The position numbers and the translations under genes were made by a program. Below are positions 9,305 to 18,445 of a stretch of 64,000 bases of DNA, piece by piece. The DNA lies in NCBI RefSeq assembly GCF_001430825.1, contig NZ_CP010535.1:1778501-1842500 (forward strand), written 5' to 3'. The notes beneath the pieces are model-generated. The model did not search any database. It had not been told where the DNA came from and saw only the letters and a program-made list of their open reading frames with translations. The first letter of the stretch is position 1. Each line of letters opens with the position of its first letter. The stretch is from Sediminicola sp. YIK13. Its GTDB lineage: Bacteria; Bacteroidota; Bacteroidia; Flavobacteriales; Flavobacteriaceae.

Positions 9305-10126
9305 ATGAAACTAGAGTTGATCCCTCAGATAAAACACACCAATAGCAACAACTTTTTTCTTCTTTGTGGCCCTTGTGCCATTGAAGGGGAAGACATGGCA
9401 ATGCGGATTGCAGAAAAAGTAGTATCCATTACCGATAAATTACAAATTCCGTATGTGTTTAAAGGTAGTTTCAAGAAGGCCAACCGCAGTAGGGTTGATA
9501 GCTTTACGGGTATTGGTGATGAAAAGGCATTAAAGATCCTTCGTAAAGTATCGGAAACCTTTCACGTGCCCACAGTGACGGATATCCATGAGATATCTGA
9601 TGCCGCTATGGCTGCCGAGTATGTGGATGTACTGCAAATTCCTGCTTTTTTGGTACGGCAAACCGATTTGGTGGTTGCTGCTGCCGAGACAGGCAAAGTA
9701 GTAAACCTCAAAAAAGGTCAGTTTATGAGTCCGGAAAGCATGAAGCATGCGGTGATGAAAGTAGAGGAATCCAATAACGAACAGGTGATGGTCACAGACC
9801 GGGGCACCATGTTCGGGTACCAGGATATGATCGTAGATTTTAGGGGCATCCCAACCATGAAGCAATACGCGCCCGTGGTCTTGGACGTTACCCACTCCTT
9901 ACAGCAACCCAACCAATCTTCCGGGGTTACGGGAGGAAGGCCAGATATGATAGAGACCATTGCCAGGGCGGGCATCGTTACCGGTGCGGATGGTATTTTC
10001 ATGGAAACCCATTTTGACCCGGCCAATGCCAAAAGTGATGGGGCCAATATGTTGCATTTGGACCATTTGGAAAAATTATTGACGAATTTAGTGGCAATAC
10101 GTAAAACCGTCAACAGCTTAAAATAA
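9305..10126 (+). CDS. kdsA: 3-deoxy-8-phosphooctulonate synthase
   Basis: A 273-residue enzyme that condenses phosphoenolpyruvate with arabinose 5-phosphate to KDO-8-phosphate, the first committed KDO step of lipopolysaccharide synthesis, in the cytosol. Recognisable segments are the N-terminal GPCAIEG, FKGSFKKANRS (PEP/A5P binding), LQIPAFLVRQTDL, NLKKGQF, and the C-terminal METHFDPANAKSDG. The ATG at 9305 is preferred over TTG 9284, which lies in the -7 element. Monocistronic, ending at a bidirectional terminator. Confidence 0.95.
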   Translation: MKLELIPQIKHTNSNNFFLLCGPCAIEGEDMAMRIAEKVVSITDKLQIPYVFKGSFKKANRSRVDSFTGIGDEKALKILRKVSETFHVPTVTDIHEISDAAMAAEYVDVLQIPAFLVRQTDLVVAAAETGKVVNLKKGQFMSPESMKHAVMKVEESNNEQVMVTDRGTMFGYQDMIVDFRGIPTMKQYAPVVLDVTHSLQQPNQSSGVTGGRPDMIETIARAGIVTGADGIFMETHFDPANAKSDGANMLHLDHLEKLLTNLVAIRKTVNSLK

Positions 10127-10148
10127 GAAGCATACACCCATAATTCAT

Positions 10149-10182
10149 AAAAAAGGCCAATGCGGATGCATTGGCCTTTTTC
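10149..10182. terminator. Bidirectional terminator between kdsA and the Lys1-like gene
   Basis: A 13-bp stem (AAAAGGCCAATGC / GCATTGGCCTTTT) with a 4-nt loop sits between convergent genes, with A and T tracts on opposite sides. Confidence 0.9.
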
Positions 10183-10204
10183 TATTAAAAGATGTTCTTA
10201 TTGT

Positions 10205-11410
10205 TTATTCCTTCCCGTCCACGAAATCCTGTAAATAGGAATAGCGTTCCGTCAGTTTACCATTTTGGGTCATTCTAGCGCGTAATAGCACCCCATCTTC
10301 ATCATCATTGAAAAAGGCTGGGATCACATTTTTTAAAAAAGCTTCCCCAAAACCAACGCTGGCATCCCTTGGGAGTTCACAGGGAAGGTTATCCACCGCC
10401 ATAACGGCAATGGCCTTTTCATTTTTAAAGTCGACCTCTGTTTCCGTTATCGGGTCATATCCGTAGATAGGATCTGCAATGGTAGAGGGTTTTATGGTGG
10501 TAGCCACGGGTCCGTCTATATCGCAACTGACATCGGCCACCACTTTAATTTTAAAGCTTGGGTCTTTGGCATCTTCGCGGGTGTATAGATAAGGCGCCCC
10601 ATCCCCGTAAAAGTGTCCGGCTATATAAAAATCGGTCACCCTGGCAAAGCGCATAAAATTACTTTTGTACGCTTCTGGGTGGGCAAAAAAGTCGGCTTTG
10701 TTTCCCCTTACCCCGTCCTTGCGTTTGTTGTAATCGGAGGCATCGATCTGGCAATACACCGGTTCTTCGAACTCCTCTTCCAAATAGTCTTCAACGCCTA
10801 CCTTTTTAAGGCCCATGGCATCCAACATTTCTTTGGCTCCATTGCCTACCCTTCCCCTACCGGTAAGCAATATTTTGATATTGGGAAGACTGATATTTTG
10901 TAGTTCTGCGATCAGGGCTTTCTGGTCCTCCAAATCTTCTGCCTTTGGCAGGTTGAAAAGGTCAAATTTTAGGCCGTAGGCCCTTATGCCGTTATAGGCA
11001 CCCACTATGCCGGCATAGCGCCCGAAAGCTACCAGGCGTTGGCCCTTGGCATTGGTGATGACCTCGTGATCGAAAAGCTCAATGTTTTTATCTAAGATAG
11101 CCTGTAACAAATCCCTATTATAGGGTTGTTTTTTAATGGTATGGGAGAAGAAAAAATATTTTTTATTGGGAATCAGGTCTTCCATAGGCACCTCTTTCAC
11201 CCCTAGGAGCACATCGCATTCCTCCATTTTTGAAGCTACCTCGAACCCTTTTGTGGCGTATTCTTCGTCCTTGAAGATCCTAATGGGCGATGGTTCAACT
11301 ATAATTGTCGCCTTGGGGTAAGTACTTCTTAATTTTATGCAGGCCTCTGGTGAAAGTACCACTCTCCTATCGGGAGGGGTCTTGCGTTCCCTGATGATTC
11401 CAAATTTCAT
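10205..11410 (-). CDS. Saccharopine dehydrogenase (Lys1)-like NAD-dependent oxidoreductase
   Basis: A 401-residue member of the alanine dehydrogenase/transhydrogenase/Lys1 fold. The N-terminal domain carries IRERKTPPDRRVVLSP. The middle has AFGRYAGIVGAYNGIRAYG, close to the AFGFYAGFAGAALGVRDW stretch I recall from yeast Lys1. A Rossmann loop LLTGRGRVGNGA follows, then VVADVSCDIDGP and AVDNLPCELPRDAS, both counterparts of Lys1 segments. By family it should act on saccharopine or a related amino acid-carbonyl adduct with NAD. Flavobacteria usually make lysine by the diaminopimelate route, so a catabolic or different substrate is possible. It is monocistronic. Confidence 0.72.
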   Translation of the reverse strand: MKFGIIRERKTPPDRRVVLSPEACIKLRSTYPKATIIVEPSPIRIFKDEEYATKGFEVASKMEECDVLLGVKEVPMEDLIPNKKYFFFSHTIKKQPYNRDLLQAILDKNIELFDHEVITNAKGQRLVAFGRYAGIVGAYNGIRAYGLKFDLFNLPKAEDLEDQKALIAELQNISLPNIKILLTGRGRVGNGAKEMLDAMGLKKVGVEDYLEEEFEEPVYCQIDASDYNKRKDGVRGNKADFFAHPEAYKSNFMRFARVTDFYIAGHFYGDGAPYLYTREDAKDPSFKIKVVADVSCDIDGPVATTIKPSTIADPIYGYDPITETEVDFKNEKAIAVMAVDNLPCELPRDASVGFGEAFLKNVIPAFFNDDEDGVLLRARMTQNGKLTERYSYLQDFVDGKE

Positions 11411-11516
11411 AGAAAATTACTATTTATAACTTTAGGAAGATGTTCGGTGGTAAATGTAACATATGACATGTTGACAAGCAAAACTTTTTTTGGAATACTT
11501 TTTGAAGTACCTTTGG

Positions 11517-11610
11517 CGACCGCGTTAGGGATAGAAGCGGTATCTTTTTTGATTTTCTCTCGACTGCGCTCGAGATGACATCAAAAAAATATAGCGGATA
11601 GCCCGACCCT
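11517..11610. repeat. Intergenic palindromic repeat-like element
   Basis: Contains the inverted repeat CTCGA-CTGCGC-TCGAG (11559-11574) inside a T-rich/A-rich frame, flanked by agggatagaagcgg and atagcggatagccc. Elements with a TCGACTGCGCTCGAG core recur in intergenic regions of many flavobacterial genomes (recollection, not searched). It fills most of the 267-bp gap upstream of ssrA; no gene is visible there. Confidence 0.5.
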
Positions 11611-11677
11611 TTAAAGGGGAACGCCCAAAAGAAGTTCATTGATACATATAATACTGGAACCCTGTTCCAACTATTAT

Positions 11678-12073
11678 GGGGCCGACTGGTTTTGACAGCG
11701 AGACCAATTGGAATGTAAGCATGCCGAGCGCTGGGCTACAGCTCGTAAAACTCATTTTCCACACTTTTTAATTGGCGAAAATAATTACGCTCTTGCCGCT
11801 TAATCCGAATCATAGTAGGATTTAGCCTCGTCCCTACAAGGTAGGGAAGCGAGATGTTTCTGGGAAGCCCTTGTTGACGGCGTCCCTTTCAGAAGCACCA
11901 TCAAAGTCAACACAAGGGTAGTGAAGCTTCGGCACTATCACCAAAACTTAAGAAGATAAGTGTGTATTAGGCTGTTTTTGGTCAGGTGCACATCGAAAAT
12001 CAATCAAAAACTACGCATGTAGAAAGCATTGTAATTGCTTGTTTGGACGAGGGTTCGAATCCCTCCGGCTCCA
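11678..12073 (+). ncRNA. ssrA: Transfer-messenger RNA (tmRNA)
   Basis: The RNA begins ggggccgactggttttgac and ends ggttcgaatccctccggctcca; the first seven bases pair with CGGCTCC to form the acceptor stem. The CCA is not encoded. The tag reading frame starts at GGC 11774 and reads GENNYALAA before TAA (11801-11803), matching the Bacteroidota tag pattern. About 396 nt, a normal one-piece tmRNA. It rescues stalled ribosomes with SmpB. Its 3' end is the integration site of the 14-kb island that follows, and the island supplies the terminal bases, so tmRNA function is kept. Confidence 0.96.
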
Positions 12074-12074
12074 C
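12061..12074. other. attL core of the ssrA island
   Basis: The 14-bp core ccctccggctccac at the tmRNA 3' end is repeated exactly at 26411-26424. Base composition drops sharply to AT-rich immediately to the right, and a tyrosine integrase lies just inside the other copy. Confidence 0.85.
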
Positions 12075-12079
12075 AATTA

Positions 12080-12122
12080 AAAGCCATAACTAATTCATTT
12101 TAAATTTGTTATGGCTTTTTTA
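12080..12122 (+). terminator. Terminator after ssrA, supplied by the island
   Basis: Stem AAGCCATAAC / GTTATGGCTT with a T6 tail directly follows the tmRNA 3' end. It lies inside attL, so it came with the element and replaces the native terminator now found at 26504-26535. Confidence 0.85.
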
Positions 12123-12640
12123 TTTATTTTTTAGTCAGCTATTAGACATATTTTTTAATTTCCTTTATTTTGGATAAATTAAACTACATTAAGACTAATT
12201 GAAATGGGTAAATTATTAAAAGTCAAAACTTTTTTGATATAAGAACTAAAAAAGTACCCCCCACCCCAAAAATAAATTCGATTTTCTTTTTATATTAAGA
12301 GGCCTAGCTAATAATAGGACCTTATTCAAAAAATAAAAGACAGTTATTAAAATCTCAAAATAATCATAATTAATTGATTTTAAGATACATGAATTATATA
12401 TTAAAAAAAATATTAACATGAAATCATGTAGAATATTACAATTTTTAACATGACAGGTTTGTTACCGAAATCTATCTAACTTTTAGGCTCATTTAATTTT
12501 AGAAATCGCCGTCCTGTAAAAAATTGTTTTAAAAGGCCTTTAATAGGAAACATTGTATTCCGCTAGTTTTTTCCATTGAGTTTGTTATTCAGTTTTATTG
12601 TCGCGAAGGCTCGTTTAAATTTGCTTGAACTTGCGTTTGC
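12123..12640. other. Gene-free AT-rich stretch at the left end of the island
   Basis: About 520 bp with no plausible coding frame and no clear hairpin or repeat. It separates the ssrA terminator from the 3' end of the defence operon. It may hold integrase arm-type sites, but I could not define any. Confidence 0.6.
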
Positions 12641-13681
12641 TTATTCATACACTGACATAAATTTAGCATCATTCTTTACCGCGTTGAAAAAAGCAATTTT
12701 CAAAAATTTCTTTTCGGAATATTTGTCCTCTTCATAGTCTTCAATATGGTCATTTACTATTTCTAAATAGGATAAACCGTGTCCTCTTTTTTTATTCCTC
12801 TCAAATCTAGATGCTAATTCTCTTAACCAACTTTGAGACTTTGATTTTATATAATCGTTATAACGGATATCAATGGCAAATAACCAATTCCAAGTTTGGA
12901 TTCTTGAAACGTCGCCAGCGAATGAAATAGATAGTTTGTCTAAATTCACTTTTTTAGTAACTACATCTATATCTACAATAAAAGTGTAAGAACATTCTAT
13001 GCTATGTACATTTGTTGAAAAAGGATAAAAAGCAATCCTATCATTTTCTATTGGGTCTTTTGCCTTTTTTCTGTCTCGATTACATTTATTACAGATTGGC
13101 ACTAAATTCGTAAAATTAACACTCGCAAATGGGTAATGAGATTTTGGTAAATAATGGTCATAATCTTCTCTACAGATACTTCCTTCTGACTCTATATCTA
13201 TCAAACCACAGCAAGGGCAAGTATCAAAATCATTGTCAGGATATTTTACAAGCTCATTGTAATACTCCATTTTATCTCCTGCAACTTTTCCTTGTTCAAG
13301 TAGTTTTTCATAACACCATTTAAAAAGAGGCTTTATGTCATTCTCAACTACATCTGGCAAGGCTGATAAATAAACCGGACTTACTCCATTACAAAGTGCT
13401 TCAATATCATTATTTACTTTGAAAGCTTCTTTAACTAGTTCCTTAACCTGAGGTGTGAAACCTTTGAAAATTTCATAAATGCGTTCGACTTCATCCTTTA
13501 ATGTCTTTTTTACTTTTGGTTTGGACTTGTACGAATAGTTATAAATATCCTTAAATGCTTGTTCTAATTTATCATCACAGCTGTCATTATTGGCTGTGCA
13601 CCAAACATCACATACGACTTTCTCTAACAGCGTGTGTAGAGTGAAAATATCGTGTTTTATTGGTGTGTAAAGCCGTAACAT
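12641..13681 (-). CDS. HNH endonuclease, PtuB-like partner of the adjacent ATPase
   Basis: A 346-residue protein with a zinc-ribbon HNH fold at about 155-210: CPCC (155-158), DYDHYLPKS (Asp175-His176 as the catalytic pair), N192 in FTNLVPIC and CNKCNRDRK (197-205). The N-terminal 150 residues are helical with no family recognised. It begins at the stop of the ATPase gene (one-base overlap), as in two-gene ATPase/HNH defence modules such as Septu PtuA-PtuB. In those systems the ATPase holds or activates the nuclease until phage is sensed. Here it is the last gene of a type I restriction-modification operon. HNH fold is confident; the Septu assignment is inference. Confidence 0.75.
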   Translation of the reverse strand: MLRLYTPIKHDIFTLHTLLEKVVCDVWCTANNDSCDDKLEQAFKDIYNYSYKSKPKVKKTLKDEVERIYEIFKGFTPQVKELVKEAFKVNNDIEALCNGVSPVYLSALPDVVENDIKPLFKWCYEKLLEQGKVAGDKMEYYNELVKYPDNDFDTCPCCGLIDIESEGSICREDYDHYLPKSHYPFASVNFTNLVPICNKCNRDRKKAKDPIENDRIAFYPFSTNVHSIECSYTFIVDIDVVTKKVNLDKLSISFAGDVSRIQTWNWLFAIDIRYNDYIKSKSQSWLRELASRFERNKKRGHGLSYLEIVNDHIEDYEEDKYSEKKFLKIAFFNAVKNDAKFMSVYE

Positions 13682-15411
13682 TAACCTTTCAATTCTAAAC
13701 GATTCAACTTTGCTAAGACTAAGTCCTTTTCAATGGATGGACCTAAAACTCTTAATTTCTTCTTTAATTCATTTTTGTCTGTTTCTGTTTTGATACTGTC
13801 AAATTGTATTTTTAGCAATTCTTCGTTTGACCAGTCTCCAATAGATTGATTGTAATCAAATAATTCATCTAGTATTGTTTCTACTGAAGTTCCGAACGTG
13901 TTAAATTCTAACTCCTTTGCACTTTTTGCCTCAACCAATTCTGTTACTTTATGCCTGTCAAAGAAAATAACATTATTAGGCATACAGTCTGAAATTATAA
14001 AAGGAGAGTGAGACGTAAGAATTACATCTTTTAATAAATGAACATTAATATCTCCATTAGGTAAATTCTTTAATCTACCGGCATAAATACTATCATTCAA
14101 AATTTTAATAAACTTGGCTCGCCAAGAAGGATTAAAATGTGTTTCTGGTTCATCTAAAAGTAATAGCGTTCTACGCTCTTTCAGCATTAAGCAAATACCA
14201 ATTGTGTGTAAAAATTGCTGTTCACCATCTGAAAACTCTCTTAGCAATAATGCTTTAGGCTCTTTTTTACCTTTTATTTTTTTTAGGATTTTATAATCTA
14301 GAAAATGAAATACAGTATCTAATGGAGCGGCGACAGGCAATTTACTTTTGGTGTAAAATCCTTGCGAGCTATATACCTCCTCTTTAATGTTTTCAGGAAC
14401 GATATTTGAGTTAAGTTCGTATAATACTTGAAAAAATCGAAAGAGCTCAAAAGAGGTGCTAAAATGCCTTTTAAAAGCTGTTTTTGTAGCTTCATCAACA
14501 TAAAAGTCTAAACTTAATACAGAATATGTTTCATCACCAGTATTTATTACATCATTCTTCTTTTCATGCCAAGAAGTTGTGCATTTTTTTAGTCTTTCGA
14601 TAATATCCTCTACATGTTCTAACAATGGTTTTATATCAGTAGTTTCTAGCAATTTGTTATTGAAATGCAACGTGAAACTTTGCAATTTTAAGATACCCAA
14701 TTCCTTTTTTAACGGCTTTAGTGTCTTTTCATCTTCAAACAACAAAGCAGCTAACAACACCGCTTGACTCATGCCTTCATCGATATAAATTAAGCTGGAC
14801 TCAGGTTCATCAAAAATTATATTCTCTTTAAAATCTTCACAATATTTATCGAAATTGATTAATCGGTTTTTAATGAAAGGCAAACTCAACGTTTCATTTT
14901 CTCCCGAAGAATAGGCAACTACCAAGTCTGGAAGGTAATTCTTTGCTTCGGCAGCTTCTTCGTTATATTCTGAAGAGAGCATAGGAATTTCCTTTTTTTC
15001 TACGGTATCATCATATGGATATTCTTGAATAAATAGTTTCGGTTCGTTGTCTTTTGCTTTGTTATGATGATTTGTTTTATTAATAGTGACTTTATAAAAA
15101 TTAGTTAGGGTGTAAGAATCACCATTGTTTTTACCAATTAAATATTGCAGCGTATAGGCATCTGGCGTGCTAATATGCCGTTTAAAATGTTTGTCAAAAT
15201 TTTGGGGACGAAACTTAGATACACAAAACTCTAAATGATAAAAAATAGAGGCTAATGCTTCTAATACATTCGATTTTCCACTACCATTGAGACCTGCAAA
15301 GCAAAAGGGCTGAAAGGTATCCATAGAATCCATATCTTTATGAAAATCAATACTAAAGCCTTCGTGTAAGCTTCTAAACTCATCTTGTATGTGAAGTTTT
15401 AAAAGCTTCAT
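13681..15411 (-). CDS. SMC/ABC-type AAA ATPase, PtuA-like, in a restriction operon
   Basis: A 576-residue ATPase with an ABC/SMC-type split nucleotide-binding head. It shows Walker A GLNGSGKS (40-47) following an N-terminal sheet, signature-like FSDGEQQ (393-399), Walker B LLLLDEPETHF (416-426) and the switch motif TSHSP (466-470). The insert between the halves is about 340 residues and includes a second DEPESS sequence (201-206). Architecture, size and the following HNH gene match Septu PtuA and the group annotated as restriction-system-associated AAA ATPase. It overlaps hsdS by 4 bp and the HNH gene by 1 bp, so its expression is tied to both. Confidence 0.8.
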   Translation of the reverse strand: MKLLKLHIQDEFRSLHEGFSIDFHKDMDSMDTFQPFCFAGLNGSGKSNVLEALASIFYHLEFCVSKFRPQNFDKHFKRHISTPDAYTLQYLIGKNNGDSYTLTNFYKVTINKTNHHNKAKDNEPKLFIQEYPYDDTVEKKEIPMLSSEYNEEAAEAKNYLPDLVVAYSSGENETLSLPFIKNRLINFDKYCEDFKENIIFDEPESSLIYIDEGMSQAVLLAALLFEDEKTLKPLKKELGILKLQSFTLHFNNKLLETTDIKPLLEHVEDIIERLKKCTTSWHEKKNDVINTGDETYSVLSLDFYVDEATKTAFKRHFSTSFELFRFFQVLYELNSNIVPENIKEEVYSSQGFYTKSKLPVAAPLDTVFHFLDYKILKKIKGKKEPKALLLREFSDGEQQFLHTIGICLMLKERRTLLLLDEPETHFNPSWRAKFIKILNDSIYAGRLKNLPNGDINVHLLKDVILTSHSPFIISDCMPNNVIFFDRHKVTELVEAKSAKELEFNTFGTSVETILDELFDYNQSIGDWSNEELLKIQFDSIKTETDKNELKKKLRVLGPSIEKDLVLAKLNRLELKG

Positions 15412-16790
15412 ACTAGTTTCATTTTTACTGCTGAATCTTTTACATCATACTCTTGTTCGATAGCTCCTTCTTTAAGCATTTGAAAAGCAACTTGTTTGGC
15501 TTGCTGGTATTGAGTTTGGTTTTCAAAATCCTGCGAGTCTAGCCTTTCTAATAAACGACTGGCATAAACTGTAGCAATATCTCTAATATCGTTCTCTTCT
15601 TTGTCTACATCTATAGCTGCTAATAATACATCTAGTTCTGCATCTACATTAAAATTTAATTGCCCACTAAATGCACGTTGCAATAGGCTATTATATAAAT
15701 TTTCTAACTCAGTTTTAGACTGAATTAAGGTTTCTTTTTGTACTTGTATATTATGGTATATGGTTTCAAACTTATTTTGGAGTTCTATAGGGACGTCTTT
15801 CAATTTCAAATCTTTTATAATAGTTAGGTTTAGTCCAGCCATAATTGCTCCTTTTTCTTGAGCTTTCATTTGATAGCTTATATATGGGTTTGAATGAATA
15901 GAATATGCCAAATAATAAGGATTACACTTTTTTGGGTCTAATGAAATACAAGCCAAATGCTTTGTGTTTATTGCTGTAGGAATATCTTCAGGTATTACAG
16001 CCGAACGACCAACTGTTCCCATTATAGTTATAATGACATCTCTTGGAAAAACCGTGTATCTTTTTAAATCTTCGTACTTTTCATTAGTTATATACCTTTT
16101 TTCTTTCCATTGAAAAGTGTTTTTGACAGCATTGTCTATCCCTAAGACTGCAACCGGTCCGCTTTCTACAAATTCAGTATGTTTAAGATTACTCCCGAAA
16201 GGTCCAGTTCTCATAGAGTTTTTCTTATTCAATGCTAAGGATTTAATCTGAACATCTCCCCAAACATCAAATTGTTCATTTGCTTTTCCAAACATTCTCA
16301 AAAACTGAGAACTTAATAGCTCATCCAATAAAGTAATACTGTCTTCTCTTTTTTGTACTAATTCGCTCGCTTTGTCTAGTAGAGAAACTATTTTATTTTG
16401 GGCTTCTATTGGGAGAATAGGAATATCTAGCTTCTGAATATATTTCTTAGATATATGTTTTAATCCAGCCCCTTTGAACCCTCTTTCTAATAAATGTAGA
16501 TTCCCAAAAAGGTAGTAATAGACAAACTTTGTATTAAAATTTTCGTCTCTAGCTATCGCAACAATACAATCTGTTGAAGTTGAAAATGGCTCGTTTGCAT
16601 AATGCACACTTGCACTTCCACCTGTTCCAAAAATTAATGCTTCATCAAAAAATTGCTCTGTATTCACAAACTTTTTGAGAATTGAACTTGAAGTATAAAA
16701 AGGAAACCTACCTTCATCAAGTCCATCACCTGCCTTTATTTTGGATTTGGGCCCAAACCAAAAGATATCATCGAATTTTTTTGTGTTCAT
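15408..16790 (-). CDS. hsdS: Type I restriction-modification specificity subunit
   Basis: A 460-residue HsdS. Two target-recognition domains are each followed by a conserved helical spacer: TRD1 about 10-130 ending in IPILPIEAQNKIVSLLDKAS, and TRD2 about 190-335 with SMRTGPFGSNLKH and ending in DVPIELQNKFETIYHNIQ. It directs the HsdM/HsdR complex to a bipartite DNA site, which cannot be read from the sequence. A C-terminal tail of about 80 residues with VLLAAIDVDKEEND lies beyond the second spacer and is longer than in classic HsdS. It overlaps hsdM and the ATPase gene by 4 bp each. Confidence 0.92.
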   Translation of the reverse strand: MNTKKFDDIFWFGPKSKIKAGDGLDEGRFPFYTSSSILKKFVNTEQFFDEALIFGTGGSASVHYANEPFSTSTDCIVAIARDENFNTKFVYYYLFGNLHLLERGFKGAGLKHISKKYIQKLDIPILPIEAQNKIVSLLDKASELVQKREDSITLLDELLSSQFLRMFGKANEQFDVWGDVQIKSLALNKKNSMRTGPFGSNLKHTEFVESGPVAVLGIDNAVKNTFQWKEKRYITNEKYEDLKRYTVFPRDVIITIMGTVGRSAVIPEDIPTAINTKHLACISLDPKKCNPYYLAYSIHSNPYISYQMKAQEKGAIMAGLNLTIIKDLKLKDVPIELQNKFETIYHNIQVQKETLIQSKTELENLYNSLLQRAFSGQLNFNVDAELDVLLAAIDVDKEENDIRDIATVYASRLLERLDSQDFENQTQYQQAKQVAFQMLKEGAIEQEYDVKDSAVKMKLV

Positions 16791-18445
16791 CCTATCAAGT
16801 CATTTAGTTCTTGCATATCTGCTAAAATTCCCTGTTCCATTTCCATTAATTTTACTAAAATGGCTTTTGGTGGGTCATATTTTTGCTCGGTATATTCATA
16901 CTCTTTATATCGGTTGTAACTAAGGTCTAAATCGTTATCTTGTATTTCGGATAGTGGAACAAAAAAGTGATTTTTACGGTCTGGATATGTTGTTGTTTTT
17001 CTAGCGGCATATTCATTATTTACTATAGGTAGTGGATTTTCTTTTAGTTTTCTACGGTTGTCGTCTAAACTATACCCATCATTTTCTAAGGTATAAAACC
17101 AAACTTTATCAGTATGCCACGTTTTGCTATCTTCTTCTACCTTGGTAAATACCAAAATAGCCGTTTTTACACCAGTATAAGGCTTAAAAGCACCAGCAGG
17201 CAATGAAATAACGGCTTCTAACTGATTGTCTTTTAATAATATTTCTCTAGTTGCTTTCTGAGCTTTATTACCTCCAAATAAAACACCTTCAGGTATTATG
17301 ACCGCAGCTTTACCACCAGCACGCAGCATTTTAGAAATTCGGGCCAAAAACAACAATTCAGTAGAACCTGTATCTACACCTAAATCTGGGTTAACATCTC
17401 CTTTGTCTAGCTTTCCTGTAAAAGGAGGATTAGCCAGTACGATATCGTAATTGCCACTTTCATTGTAATTCTTACTTAAAGTATCTTTATATTCAATATG
17501 AGGATTGTCTATCCCGTGCATCATTAGATTCATAAGGCCCAATCGTACCATAGTGGTATCTATATCAAAACCATAAAAACTATCGTTTAATATTTTTTTG
17601 TTTTTATCATCTAACACAGAAGAAATAGAGGCTCTTTCAAAACCATCTTCATCTGCTTGCAACAAGTCAGGTTCTTTTTTACGAACCAAGTCCGATAAAA
17701 TATATTGGTAAGCACCTAATAAAAATCCACCAGTACCACAAGCTGGGTCTGCTATTTTGTGTCCTAGTTTGGGTTCGGTTAATTCTGCTAATAATTTAAT
17801 TAAATGCCTTGGTGTACGGAATTGTCCATTTTTACCAGCAGTAGCAATTTCTTTTAAAAGCATTTCATAAACATCACCTTGTATGTCTTGAAATGACTGT
17901 TTGCCATCTTTGGAATCTTCTTCAATCTCAATAAAAATTTCATCTACTTTTTTAACGGCTTCTACAAGTAAAGATGGTTTTTGAATAATGAAAACAGCAT
18001 TCTTCATATACTTCGTAAACGAAGAACTCTCGTCATTCAACTCTTTTATGTGCGGAAACACATTATTTCTAAAATGTACTAGCATTTGGTCTGCTGGCAT
18101 AGATTTGAAGAAACTCCATTTTAATTCTTTTTTAGGCCTAGGAGTTAATGCTTCTTCTCGTTTTTTGTATAATGCTGTCTTATCTTCTTCAGATGCACCT
18201 GGTTTTGGTCGGTATAAACTCTCATCTATCCAGGGTGTGTATTCGCCATCAAATTTGGATTCGTAAGTTTCTCCGGTAAACTCTGCATCTCGTTCTCTTT
18301 TACTTTCAAGCTCATCTAGTCTTTTAATAAAAAGCAAGTAGGTGATTTGCTCAATAGCAGTAATTGGATTGGCAATACCACCACTCCAGAACGTATTCCA
18401 AAGACTGACTATTAAAGCTTTTAATTTAGGATTGTTTTGTAACAT
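16787..18445 (-). CDS. hsdM: Type I N6-adenine DNA methyltransferase subunit
   Basis: A 552-residue HsdM with an N-terminal helical domain (HsdM_N, about 5-150), then the SAM-binding motif DPACGTGGF (233-241), and catalytic motif NPPF (339-342) characteristic of N6-adenine methylases. Together with HsdS it methylates host sites and protects them from HsdR. The start codon overlaps the hsdR stop, and the stop overlaps the hsdS start by 4 bp. Confidence 0.95.
   Translation of the reverse strand: MLQNNPKLKALIVSLWNTFWSGGIANPITAIEQITYLLFIKRLDELESKRERDAEFTGETYESKFDGEYTPWIDESLYRPKPGASEEDKTALYKKREEALTPRPKKELKWSFFKSMPADQMLVHFRNNVFPHIKELNDESSSFTKYMKNAVFIIQKPSLLVEAVKKVDEIFIEIEEDSKDGKQSFQDIQGDVYEMLLKEIATAGKNGQFRTPRHLIKLLAELTEPKLGHKIADPACGTGGFLLGAYQYILSDLVRKKEPDLLQADEDGFERASISSVLDDKNKKILNDSFYGFDIDTTMVRLGLMNLMMHGIDNPHIEYKDTLSKNYNESGNYDIVLANPPFTGKLDKGDVNPDLGVDTGSTELLFLARISKMLRAGGKAAVIIPEGVLFGGNKAQKATREILLKDNQLEAVISLPAGAFKPYTGVKTAILVFTKVEEDSKTWHTDKVWFYTLENDGYSLDDNRRKLKENPLPIVNNEYAARKTTTYPDRKNHFFVPLSEIQDNDLDLSYNRYKEYEYTEQKYDPPKAILVKLMEMEQGILADMQELNDLIG

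Noticed and set aside
11424-11639. 71-codon minus-strand open frame upstream of ssrA
   Set aside because: It overlaps the intergenic palindromic repeat and shows no protein-like composition.
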